This document shows, piece by piece, positions 1 to 7,900 of a stretch of 64,000 nt of DNA. Source of the stretch: Kaiparowitsia implicata GSE-PSE-MK54-09C (lineage in GTDB: Bacteria > Cyanobacteriota > Cyanobacteriia > Elainellales > Elainellaceae); contig JAHHHI010000073.1 in NCBI GenBank assembly GCA_019359435.1, forward strand, positions 1-64,000, in the 5' to 3' direction. The notes beneath the pieces are model-generated. The model was not told where the DNA came from and searched no databases. It was given only the letters and a program-made list of their open reading frames with translations. Made by a program: the position numbers and the translations under genes. Numbering within the stretch: position 1 is the stretch's first letter; each line of letters begins with the position of its first letter.

Positions 1-114
1 TTAATTCGCAGTTGGGCGGTCAATTTGTTTCGCTTGCAAGGGGAAACCTCGATTACCAAAGCACAACGGCGAGTTGCTCATGACATTGATGCTCTTATCC
101 TACTCATACAATGA
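1..114 (+). CDS. C-terminal fragment of a probable DDE transposase (partial at window edge)
   Basis: The frame is open from the window edge to TGA at 112-114 and encodes 37 residues ending AHDIDALILLIQ. The pattern (R-WAVNLFRLQG, then AQRRVAHDIDAL) resembles the C-terminal ends of IS4/ISAs1-like transposases, which is recognition by eye only. The rest of the gene lies outside the window. Its 3' end overlaps the convergent gene at 78-359 by 37 bases. No terminal inverted repeat could be confirmed because the other end is missing. It could instead be an unrelated short C-terminus. Confidence 0.4.
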   Translation, partial: LIRSWAVNLFRLQGETSITKAQRRVAHDIDALILLIQ

Positions 115-359
115 ATTGACCCTGCCCCTGCCCCTAACTCAGCTGCCCCTAACTCTACAACCCAAATCTTGATTCCGCCTTTCGCTCCGCCTTTGATTTC
201 AGTGCTGCGCTCAACTTCTATGTGAAACTCCATTGTGATTTCACCAACTTCAAACCGCAACCCTTTTGCCTGAGAAGCGATTATTGACTCGACTAACTCC
301 TTACGTAATGCTGCTATCGTTTCCTGTAAGCCAATTCGCCCTCTGCTTTCTCCCATCAT
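78..359 (-). CDS. trypco2 (trypsin-co-occurring domain 2) family protein, probably with a replaced C-terminus
   Basis: This 93-residue protein has the compact trypco2 pattern: IGLQETIAALRKEL near residue 9, then GLRFEVGEITMEFHIEVER and GGIKIWVVELG. The domain is found beside or fused to trypsin-like proteases in predicted conflict or signalling modules of bacteria, and its molecular role is not established. No protease gene is visible next to it here. The last roughly 20 residues are low-complexity and then run antisense through the end of the transposase-like frame at 1-114, so the natural C-terminus may have been replaced by an insertion. Starts at 359 or one codon later are both possible. 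Confidence 0.65.
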   Translation of the reverse strand: MMGESRGRIGLQETIAALRKELVESIIASQAKGLRFEVGEITMEFHIEVERSTEIKGGAKGGIKIWVVELGAAELGAGAGSIHCMSRIRASMS

Positions 360-1055
360 TTATCCTTTTTATCACTTATAAAAGTTCGCTTTACTAAGAT
401 CTTCGCATATAAATTTTGCTTTGGGCATCTGGCACCTTTCGGAGCCAGCTAACTACTGTTTAGACTGACTCTCTTTCCTAAATTCCGTCTAACACCCCAC
501 AGCAGGGTAGTTAGCCAGAATCAAAGTTGCATATCACCTCCTCTGGAGGGAGTTATACCGAATATTATCCGCATAACTATCTAAATTGGAGTGTTATGCC
601 GAATTCTGTCGGGCTATCTACCCGAATTCGGGTGTTATGCCGAATGAGGTCGTGATAGTTACTCTCATAGAGGTGTTTAGCCAGATCTTGCTCTGCATAC
701 TATGCCTACTGAGGGTGTTATGCCGATGGCTTCAGCAAATCTTCACCCTCGGTAGGAAGTATGAAGAGTTTTCACTACAAAATGTAGAGGAAAATACTTG
801 TTTTCTTTGACTAGTTGGTTTATTCTTTGCGATACCGGAATCGGATTCCGGTGATAAGTTAAACGCGCGCTTGGGGTTTTGGGCGCTGATTAGGAGTGTT
901 TGCACCACTCACTAACCAGCTGACCTGACTCCTGGCACGAGCAGGAGCCAGGCTTTGATGATTATCAAGCGCCTCGCGAATGCTGACAAGTGGTTGGGTC
1001 AACCACGTCCCCAAGCGCGTTTCCTCTACAACACGCATTAGCGAGGCAAAAACTC
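360..1055. other. Non-coding region containing the 41-nt array
   Basis: Apart from the array at 505-730, no convincing gene is seen. A 74-codon open frame at 586-810 runs through the array and has no recognisable features. A short inverted repeat, ACCGGAAT/ATTCCGGT, lies around 834-851, and another, CTCCTGGCAC/CAGGAGCCAGG, around 929-953. Confidence 0.5.
505..730. repeat. Array of six degenerate direct repeats with ~41-nt period
   Basis: A core close to GGTGTTATGCCGAAT recurs with its GTTA/GTTT step at about 510, 552, 593, 634, 674 and 716, so the spacings are 40-42 nt. Copies at 593 and 634 are almost identical over 14 bases. Copies at 510 and 674 share the variant GTTAGCCAGAATC / GTTTAGCCAGATC. 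The DNA between cores differs, with a partly shared CTATCTA. The period is not a multiple of three, so this is not a coding repeat. A partly complementary stretch AGCCAGCTAACTAC lies upstream at 444-457. Forty-one to 42 bp is close to four helical turns, which would suit a set of protein-binding sites. Function unknown. Confidence 0.6.
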
Positions 1056-1301
1056 ATGAGTTCAGAGATTAAGGCGCTGGTGCGATCGCACCAGGGCGAG
1101 AGCAACGCGCAGATTTGGATCATCGGCACGAGAGACCAGGTGATCCACTTAATGAACGAGCTGTATGTGAAAAAGGTGGCGACGGATCGAGCGCAGTTTA
1201 CGCCGATTATTCCTGCGCCGTTTGCGGATGGGCAGTATATGACGGTGTTGGTGCGATCGCCCTCTCCACCGTCCCGAGACTTGCCCTCGTCCACCCGCTA
1301 A
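1056..1301 (+). CDS. Small hypothetical protein, 81 aa
   Basis: The ATG at 1056 opens MSSEIKALVRSH and the following residues have normal coding character: a mixed alpha/beta composition with QIWIIGTRDQVIHLMNELYVKK, then PIIPAPFADGQYMTVLVR. The frame stays open upstream to 990, but those residues look non-coding. I do not recognise a named family. The conserved-looking core ends at VLVR and the last 15 residues are Ser/Pro-rich. The gene converges on tsaB, with a HIP1-centred palindrome at 1313-1334 in between. Confidence 0.55.
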   Translation: MSSEIKALVRSHQGESNAQIWIIGTRDQVIHLMNELYVKKVATDRAQFTPIIPAPFADGQYMTVLVRSPSPPSRDLPSSTR

Positions 1302-1312
1302 GCGCAAGGTGT

Positions 1313-1334
1313 GGCAGGGGCGATCGCCCCTGCC
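1313..1334. terminator. HIP1-centred 22-bp perfect palindrome between convergent genes
   Basis: GGCAGGGGCGATCGCCCCTGCC is perfectly self-complementary around the HIP1 octamer. It lies 12 bases after the stop of the upstream gene and 31 bases after the stop of tsaB on the other strand. There is no strong T-run, so a terminator role is an inference from position. Confidence 0.35.
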
Positions 1335-1364
1335 GCATTTCCATAACCCACGGGCTGAGAGTCC

Positions 1365-2051
1365 CTACCGCTGCTCCACAGGATGCTGGCCGTAATGAGG
1401 CACCGCGTCTTCCCAGGTGGGATATTGCCCTTGCGTCTGATCGTGCTGCCACTGTTGCCGTGCGATCGCCAGCACCTCTGCCGCAGTGCTGCCCAGCACG
1501 CCTTCCACCTGCACGCGGCGATAGGGCTGCAGCCATGCGTCTAGCTGCTGCTGCCACTGGTCTGGCGTCATCACACAGTCTGCAATGCGCGGACTCACGC
1601 CGGTTGCCTGCACTTGGTATAGGCCCACATGTAGCTGCCCCCGCTGAGCTAGCATTTCTACGGCTATATCTATGGAGTCGTTTGGTGACTCGCCGGAGAG
1701 GCTTGCCGAGTGGGATGCCGGGGGCGATCGCCCCTCTTCCATTGCCGCTCGACAGGCCACCGCCGCCAGCGACGAAACGGCATAAAGCGGAATCTCTAAC
1801 TGCTGCGCCAGCGTGCGTGCCGTCACCATGCCGATGCGGGTTCCGGTAAAACTGCCTGGCCCCTTTGCCACCGCCAAAAACGCCAGATCTGACCAGATTT
1901 GCGGCTGCAAAAAATTCGCCAAATGCAGATGCAGATGCGTTGAGAGGGCGTGACCCAGATCCCAGGTTTGACATCGGCGATCGCCCAGTCCGTTATCAAT
2001 CGCAAGGCCCAGATCGGGGCTAGACGTGTGGAGGGCAAGGGCGTAGGGCAT
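1365..2051 (-). CDS. tsaB: tRNA N6-threonylcarbamoyladenosine biosynthesis protein TsaB
   Basis: TsaB is the scaffold partner of TsaD in making the universal t6A37 modification of ANN-decoding tRNAs in the cytoplasm. The 228-residue protein has the ASKHA-type N-terminus ([13 protein letters not shown]) and the diagnostic loop [12 protein letters not shown] near residue 64, followed by [18 protein letters not shown]. Length matches the family. It lies 36 bases downstream of the ABC ATPase gene on the same strand, so the two may be cotranscribed although their functions are unrelated. Confidence 0.92.
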   Translation of the reverse strand: MPYALALHTSSPDLGLAIDNGLGDRRCQTWDLGHALSTHLHLHLANFLQPQIWSDLAFLAVAKGPGSFTGTRIGMVTARTLAQQLEIPLYAVSSLAAVACRAAMEEGRSPPASHSASLSGESPNDSIDIAVEMLAQRGQLHVGLYQVQATGVSPRIADCVMTPDQWQQQLDAWLQPYRRVQVEGVLGSTAAEVLAIARQQWQHDQTQGQYPTWEDAVPHYGQHPVEQR

Positions 2052-2087
2052 AAGGGGGTTATATGGAGGGCTAGACGGTAACGGGCG

Positions 2088-2825
2088 CTAATGGGAGGTG
2101 CGGTGAGTTGCACCGAGATAAAGTTCGCCCACGGTGGGGTTGTTAAGCAGGTCGGGGCCGAGCCCTTCGATGCGATCGCGCCCAGCATCTAAGACATAGC
2201 CCCGGTGTGACACCATCAGGGCGCGGCGGGCGTTTTGTTCGACCAGCATAATGGCTGTGCCCTGGGCGTTGATCTGCTGAATGCGCTCAAACACCTCGTT
2301 GACCAGCACGGGCGACAGCGCCGCCGAAGGCTCATCCAAAATCAGCAGAGACGGGCCTAACATGAGCGATCGCCCCATGGCTAACTGCTGCCGCTCGCCC
2401 CCCGAGAGGGTGCCCGCCTTTTGCCGCCGCCGTTCTGCCAAGATCGGAAACGCCTCAAACACGCGCTGCTTCATCGGTTTCACATTCCCCGTGCAGGTAA
2501 ACGCGCCCATTTCCAGATTTTCTTCTACCGTCAGCGAGGGAAACACATTGGCAATTTGCGGCACATAGCACATGCCCCGCTGCACAATCTGGTCGGGTCT
2601 GAGGCCGCTAATCTCGGCTCCGTTAAAGCGAATGCTGCCCCGACTGGGCGACAGCAGCCCAAAAATCGCCTTCGCCAGCGTGGACTTGCCCGCTCCGTTG
2701 GGGCCAATCACCGTCACCAGTTCCCCTGCATAAATTCGCAGGTTCACCCCTTGCAAAATATTGAGGTCGGCGATGTATCCGGCATGCACATTGTCAACAA
2801 CCAGAATAGGTTCAGCATCAGCCAT
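2088..2825 (-). CDS. natE: Branched-chain/neutral amino acid ABC transporter ATP-binding protein (LivF/NatE type)
   Basis: A cytoplasmic ATPase of a HAAT-family amino acid importer. Seen in 245 residues: Walker A GPNGAGKST near 43, Q-loop region YVPQ, signature LSGGERQQLAMGRSL near 140, Walker B LLILDEPSAALSP near 160, and the H-loop region MLVEQNARRAL near 195. The LivF-type YVPQIANVFPSLTVEENL segment distinguishes it from LivG. In cyanobacteria the N-I system subunits (NatA-E) are usually scattered, and no permease or binding protein is nearby. The symbol natE is by analogy; livF is equally defensible. Confidence 0.85.
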   Translation of the reverse strand: MADAEPILVVDNVHAGYIADLNILQGVNLRIYAGELVTVIGPNGAGKSTLAKAIFGLLSPSRGSIRFNGAEISGLRPDQIVQRGMCYVPQIANVFPSLTVEENLEMGAFTCTGNVKPMKQRVFEAFPILAERRRQKAGTLSGGERQQLAMGRSLMLGPSLLILDEPSAALSPVLVNEVFERIQQINAQGTAIMLVEQNARRALMVSHRGYVLDAGRDRIEGLGPDLLNNPTVGELYLGATHRTSH

Positions 2826-3077
2826 GGGTGAAGAAGAATGCGTGAGAAAGCTCTAGGGCGATCGCGTCAACTGTTCCAAATTCTAGCGTGAGTTCGTGTG
2901 CGCTCCGTGATTCCCGGACTTTGCCAGACTGCAACTGAAGTTAGGTAAAACGGGGCACTCTACTCCTATGGGGCTCTATTTATCCGGCGCTCCACACTGT
3001 AAACTTGCAAACCCCTACCGGCAGGTGCTCGCTGCGGCACAGAACTGCGTAGGGCATCACCACAGAGAACCAGACCT

Positions 3078-4514
3078 ATGCGAGTAGCTCAAGGATTGAT
3101 GGGTGGGGCGATCGCCACCGTGATTGCGATCAGTGCAGGGCTACCCGCCTCTGCCGTGACCGTGCGCGAGGTGATCAATCCTCGCCGGGCGAACGGGGGC
3201 TGGGTGACTGATATGGCTGGGGTAATGCGCCCTCAAACCCAAGCAGAGCTGAATCGCCTCATTTCGCAGCTAGAAGCCGCCAATGGCACCGAAATTGCCG
3301 TCGTTACCGTGCTGCAGGTTGACCCAACCCTGTCGCCCAAAGCCTTTGCAACCGAATTATTTAATAGATGGGGCATTGGCAAAGCCGGACGGAATAATGG
3401 AGTGCTGTTTTTGGTATCAGTGGGCGATCGCCGGGTTGAAATTGAGACGGGGCGTGGCATCGAACCCATCTTGCCCAACCACGAGGTGCAGACCATTATC
3501 GATTACACGGTGCTGCCTGCATTTCGTGAGCAACAGTATGACCAGGGCATTGCCGCAGGAACGCGAGCGTTAGTGGTGCGGCTTGATGGCTCCTATAACC
3601 CGCTGATGGCGGGGTTACGAGACGAATCTCCAATATCGCACCTGTTGGCGATCGGCAGCATTGTGCTGCTGGTTGGGTCGTCTCGGTTCCTCACTCGGTC
3701 AAAGTGCAAGCCCGTTCTGGCGGTGCCGGGCAGTATAGAGCGACTAGGCTGTCAGGATGCTCACAACACGCCCGTTCGGGTCTTGCTCTGGGCTCGGCTA
3801 GCGGCCACGGCAGGGCTGGCGGTGGTGGTTATCTTCTCGATCGCCAATCCCCACAAGCATTACGCCGCAACCGTTGCGGGAACGAGTGGCTTGCTCATCG
3901 CGCTGATCTATGGCGTCAACCGCCACGAAACAAAACGGCTCAATCTGGCAGACCAGGGGCGCTATCTGCTGCGCCCAGTCCACTGCCTGCGGTGCCAAAC
4001 TCCCATGCAGCGTTTATCGTCGCAGCAGCTTGAAGCCTACCTCACCCCTGCTCAGCAAACCTCAGCAGCGCTGGGTTCCACGCATTTTATGGCGTGGACT
4101 TGCGCTGCCTGTCAGCACCACACCGGCCCACGCCCGGCCAATCCCTATCTAGATCGCCTTGCAGAGGTATCCGACCAACACCGGAGCGATGCTAGCGCTC
4201 GTCCATCCCTCAAAGGGGTGCATATTCGCGCTTACGCTGGCCCCAAACGAGATCGCTATGACACCTGTGGAGACTGCCAAGAGCAGACGATGTTAATCAC
4301 TGAGACGGTGATTGAATCTGCGACTGAGCAGCGAGAAGGCCAAGGCGAGCGCACCAAGCAATGCCAGTGCTGCGGACAGGAGGCGATGGAGGTGTTCTCG
4401 ATTCCCCGCGTAGAGCCTGCTGACCACGCTAGTCATAGCCATTCTAGTTTTGGCGGCGGCAGCAGTTTTGGCGGCGGCAGCAGCTCGGGCGGGGGTGCTG
4501 GTGGGAGCTGGTAA
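3078..4514 (+). CDS. TPM-domain (Psb32/YgcG-like) membrane protein with Cys-pair C-terminal half
   Basis: The 478-residue protein starts with a signal peptide (residues 1-26, ending LPASA). A TPM domain follows at about 40-170 (GWVTDMAGVM, NGTEIAVVTV, NNGVLFLVSVGDRRVEIETGRGIE, IIDYTVLPAFR). Hydrophobic segments lie around 185-205, 240-260 and 265-282. After them come four Cys pairs (CLRCQT, CAACQH, CGDCQE, CQCCGQ) that look like two zinc-ribbon units. The tail is a His/Ser then Gly/Ser repeat (SSFGGGSSFGGG) ending GGSW, as in many YgcG-type proteins. TPM proteins such as Psb32 protect or repair photosystem II in phototrophs. The role of this longer form is inferred only. Confidence 0.75.
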   Translation: MRVAQGLMGGAIATVIAISAGLPASAVTVREVINPRRANGGWVTDMAGVMRPQTQAELNRLISQLEAANGTEIAVVTVLQVDPTLSPKAFATELFNRWGIGKAGRNNGVLFLVSVGDRRVEIETGRGIEPILPNHEVQTIIDYTVLPAFREQQYDQGIAAGTRALVVRLDGSYNPLMAGLRDESPISHLLAIGSIVLLVGSSRFLTRSKCKPVLAVPGSIERLGCQDAHNTPVRVLLWARLAATAGLAVVVIFSIANPHKHYAATVAGTSGLLIALIYGVNRHETKRLNLADQGRYLLRPVHCLRCQTPMQRLSSQQLEAYLTPAQQTSAALGSTHFMAWTCAACQHHTGPRPANPYLDRLAEVSDQHRSDASARPSLKGVHIRAYAGPKRDRYDTCGDCQEQTMLITETVIESATEQREGQGERTKQCQCCGQEAMEVFSIPRVEPADHASHSHSSFGGGSSFGGGSSSGGGAGGSW

Positions 4515-4566
4515 ACGCTCTGCCCGCAGTCCCTTCATCCTAAATTAACGTCGGCTCCGCACATGC

Positions 4567-4605
4567 CTAAGCCGTGCTGTCTATGTCGCGGGCAGCATGG
4601 CTTAG
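4567..4605 (+). terminator. Hairpin downstream of the TPM gene
   Basis: CTAAGCCGTGCTG (4567-4579) pairs with CAGCATGGCTTAG (4593-4605) apart from one G-U pair. It lies about 50 bases after the TPM stop codon. There is no T-run. A near relative, including a similar loop, occurs at 30288-30324, so this may be a dispersed hairpin repeat doubling as a terminator. Confidence 0.4.
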
Positions 4606-4640
4606 CCGTGCAGTGCAGGACTGACCAAGACTAACGAACT

Positions 4641-4684
4641 CACTGAACTCACGCCAGTTTCATCAAATTGGCGTGAGTTCAGTG
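4641..4684. repeat. 16-bp perfect inverted repeat
   Basis: CACTGAACTCACGCCA (4641-4656) and its exact complement TGGCGTGAGTTCAGTG (4669-4684) flank a 12-base loop. A 27-bp imperfect direct repeat (ATCCTACTGT-AACTCTCAGGGCTGCA) follows at about 4684-4709 and 4730-4756. Position is upstream of the giant adhesin gene. Confidence 0.55.
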
Positions 4685-4806
4685 ATCCTACTGTCAATTC
4701 TCAGGGCTGCAATTGGCTCTAACTTCGGTAATCCTACTGTGAACTCTCAGGGCTGCACGGGAACGCTAAGCCTGCCTTTTCCTAAATGTAGTGAAAAGGG
4801 CGATCG

Positions 4807-4874
4807 CCCAATGCCTTCAGCAGCCCAATGCCTTCAGCAGCCCAATGCCTTCAGCAGCCCAATGCCTTCAGCAT
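4807..4874. repeat. Four tandem copies of a 17-bp unit
   Basis: CCCAATGCCTTCAGCAG begins at 4807, 4824, 4841 and 4858; the copies are identical apart from the edge of the last. The array begins inside a HIP1 site and lies about 110 bases before the start codon at 4987. Such arrays change length by slippage and here could alter the promoter or leader of the adhesin gene. Confidence 0.75.
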
Positions 4875-4986
4875 GCTGGTGCTGTGGGTTGCTATGGACT
4901 GCAAACGAAGCTGCCACCGCGTTGCTCTTGCCCTTGCTGATTTCCGCACCCTCTGCAAAGACCCTTAGACGAGCATCTACCTTCTT

Positions 4987-7900
4987 ATGAGCTTTACGTT
5001 TGCCTCTGACATTTACGCCGCAGGCTCCTCGCCAACCTCTGTCGTTGCAGTGGATCTCAACGGCGATACAGTGCTGGATCTACTGGTGATCGATCCTGCC
5101 AGCAATGGCCTGAGGGTGCTGCTGGGGGATGGCTCGGGTGGGTTTACGCTGCAAGACAATTTTGCGATCGCCCCGTCTTCCTTTTCGATTGCGACCGGGG
5201 ATGTTAATGGGGATGGATTGGTCGATGTGGCGATCGCCCACAACGGCAGCCCTAACGGATCGCTGTCGATTTTGCTAGGGGATGGCTCGGGCGGCTTTAG
5301 CGCCTCTGAAAGTTGGTCGCTGGGGTTCAATCCAGGGGCGATCGCCCTCGGCGATTTCAACCAGGATGGGCGGGCAGATGTGGTGCTAGTGAATGAAAGC
5401 TCGGGCGGTGCTCTGCTGCTGCGCGATGCCACCGGAGGCTTTTCTACCGAAACGACGTTTGCTACGGGCTCCTCCCCCAGCGACATCGCCATTGCCGACT
5501 TTGATAGCAATGGCACTCGCGATCTGGCTGTGGTGAACCTCAACTCCGCCAGCGTGTCGGTGTTATTGGGAGATAGTAGCGGCGGACTCTCCTCTCAAAC
5601 CACCTTTGGGGTTGGCTCAACGCCCATTGCGGCTGCCGTGGGTGACTTTGACGGAGACAGCATCCCTGATTTGGTAGTGGCAAACGCCAATGGCAATAGC
5701 CTATCGCTGCTGCTCGGCGTCGGCGATGGCACCTTTGAGACCCAATCTGTGTTTGCGGTTAACGCCCCCAACGGCATTGCCGTGGGCGACTTTAGCGGAA
5801 ATGGCAACTTGGATGTTGCCGTGATCAGCGATATCGGAGAGCAAGTATCGGTGCTGCTGGGGGATGGCGCTGGAAATTTAGCGCTTCCCCTCAATACCTC
5901 CGTGTCTAGCGGCCTCAATGCGATCGCCGTGGGCGATTTCAATGGGGATGGGCTGGCCGACATTGCCACCAGCATCAGCGGCTATGCCAACAATGTGACG
6001 GTGCTGATCAACAAACCGGATCTGCCGCTTCCGGTCATCACGGGGTTTTCAAACGATACAGGAGTCTCAAATACAGACGGCATCACCAACGACACCACGC
6101 CAACCATTGTGGGCACCGCAGCCCTCAGTACGGGCGTTACGGTGTATTTCAACGGGAACATCGTGGGCACGGCCCCGGTGGATGGCGACGGCAACTGGAG
6201 CTTCTCGGTAGCCAGCGGCGATGCCCTGTCGGATGGGGTGTACTCGGTGACGGTGATTTCGAATGGCGGCGGCGGCGCGGTGAGCGAGGCCTCGGCCCCG
6301 TTGGTGATCACGATCGATGCCACAGCCGCCGCGCCCGTGATCACCACCCTGGTGGAAGATACGGGCGTGGTGGGCGATCGCATCACCAGCGACAGCACCC
6401 CGATGCTGAGCGGCACGGCAGAAGCAGGCAGCACGGTTGACGTGTTCCTGGGCGGCACGCTGGTGAGCAGCACCGCCGCCAACAGCAGCGGCAACTGGAG
6501 TTTTGGGCAGAGTACGGCCCTGAGCGATGGCTCCTATAGCTTCACAGCGCAAATCACCGACTTAGCGGGCAACACGAGCGCCCTGTCTGAGGCGTTTGTG
6601 GTTACCGTTGACACGGCGCTGCCAGTTGCGCCAGTGTTGGCGACGGTGGACGTAGACACTGGCGCGTCGGATAGCGATCGCATCACCAGCGACACCACTC
6701 CCAACCTCAGCGGCACGGCAGAAGCAGGCAGCACCGTCACCGTCTTTTTAGATGGGGCGGGGGCGGGGGCGGCGATCGCCAATACCAGCGGCAATTGGAG
6801 TTTTGGGCAAACCAATGCTCTCAGCGATGGCTCCTATAGCCTCACGGCGCGGGCTACGGATGTGGCGGGCAACACGGGTGAGCTTTCGAGCAGCTTTGTC
6901 GTCACCATCGACACCACCCCACCTGCTGCGCCCAGCATCACCAGCTTTACCGAAGACACGGGCATTCCCGGTGACTTTATTACCAGCGACACCACGCCGA
7001 CCATTGGCGGCACGGCAGAAGCGGGCAGCACCGTCACAATATTTTTAGATGGGGTGGAGGCTGGCACGGCGATCGCCAACAGCAGCGGCAATTGGAGCTT
7101 TAGCCAATCCACCGCCCTAGTAGACGGGGTCTATAGCTTTACGACGCAGGCCACCGATATTGCGGGCAATACGGGCAGCATTTCCACAGCCCTAAGCTTT
7201 ACCATCGATACGCAAGTGGCGGCCACGCCCATCATTGAAACGCTGATTGAAGACACCGGTATTTCTGATAGCGACGGGATCACCAACGACACCACGCCCA
7301 CCCTTCAGGGCACGGCTGGTGCAGGCGATACGATCACGGTGTTCCTCAACAGCACCTCTGCGGGAACCACCACCGCCAACAGCGCGGGCGCTTGGGCCTT
7401 TACGCGCACGACGGCGCTGAGCGATGGCTCCTATACCTTTACGGCGCAGGCCGAGGATGCCATCGGCAAAACCAGCGCCCTCTCGACGGCCTTCAACGTG
7501 GTGATTGATACCACGCCGCCCGTTGCCCCGGTGCTCACGGCAGTTGTGGAAGATACCGGAGTGCCGGGCGATCGCATCACCAACGACAGCACCCCCAGCA
7601 TCAGCGGCACGGCAGAGGCCGGCAGCATCGTCACCCTGTTTCAGGATGGCAGCGCCGTGGGCACCACCACCGCCACCACCAGCGGCAACTGGAGCTTTGG
7701 GCAGACCAATGTGCTCAGCGATGGCTCCTACAGCTTTACCGCTCGGGCAACCGATATTGCTGGCAACACGGGAGTGTTTTCTAGCGGCTTTGTGGTCACC
7801 ATCGACACCACCCCGCCTGCTGCACCCACGATCACCAGCTTTAGCGAAGATACAGGCACGCCCGACGACTTTATTACTAGCGACACCACGCCGACTATTG

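Larger units (their letters stand above)
4515..4986. other. Repeat-rich intergenic leader of the giant adhesin gene
   Basis: This gap holds the hairpin at 4567-4605, the inverted repeat at 4641-4684 and the 17-bp tandem array. A 105-codon open frame (4673-4990) crosses the arrays and overlaps the adhesin start; it is probably not a gene. No clear promoter consensus was identified. Confidence 0.4.

Noticed and set aside
505-730. The repeat array as a CRISPR locus
   Set aside because: Repeat cores are only about 15 bases and vary, period is about 41 nt (too short for typical repeat plus spacer), and no cas genes are nearby.
586-810. A 74-codon open frame through the array
   Set aside because: The 41-nt period is not a multiple of three, so repeated DNA gives unrelated residues; no family features and no ribosome-binding site.
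1115-1974. Long open frames overlapping tsaB in other frames (244 and 255 codons)
   Set aside because: Arg/Ala/Pro-rich antisense shadows created by the high-GC codon pattern of tsaB and the gene at 1056; tsaB itself has clear family motifs.
4673-4990. A 105-codon frame before the adhesin
   Set aside because: It consists largely of tandem and direct repeats and overlaps the adhesin start codon.
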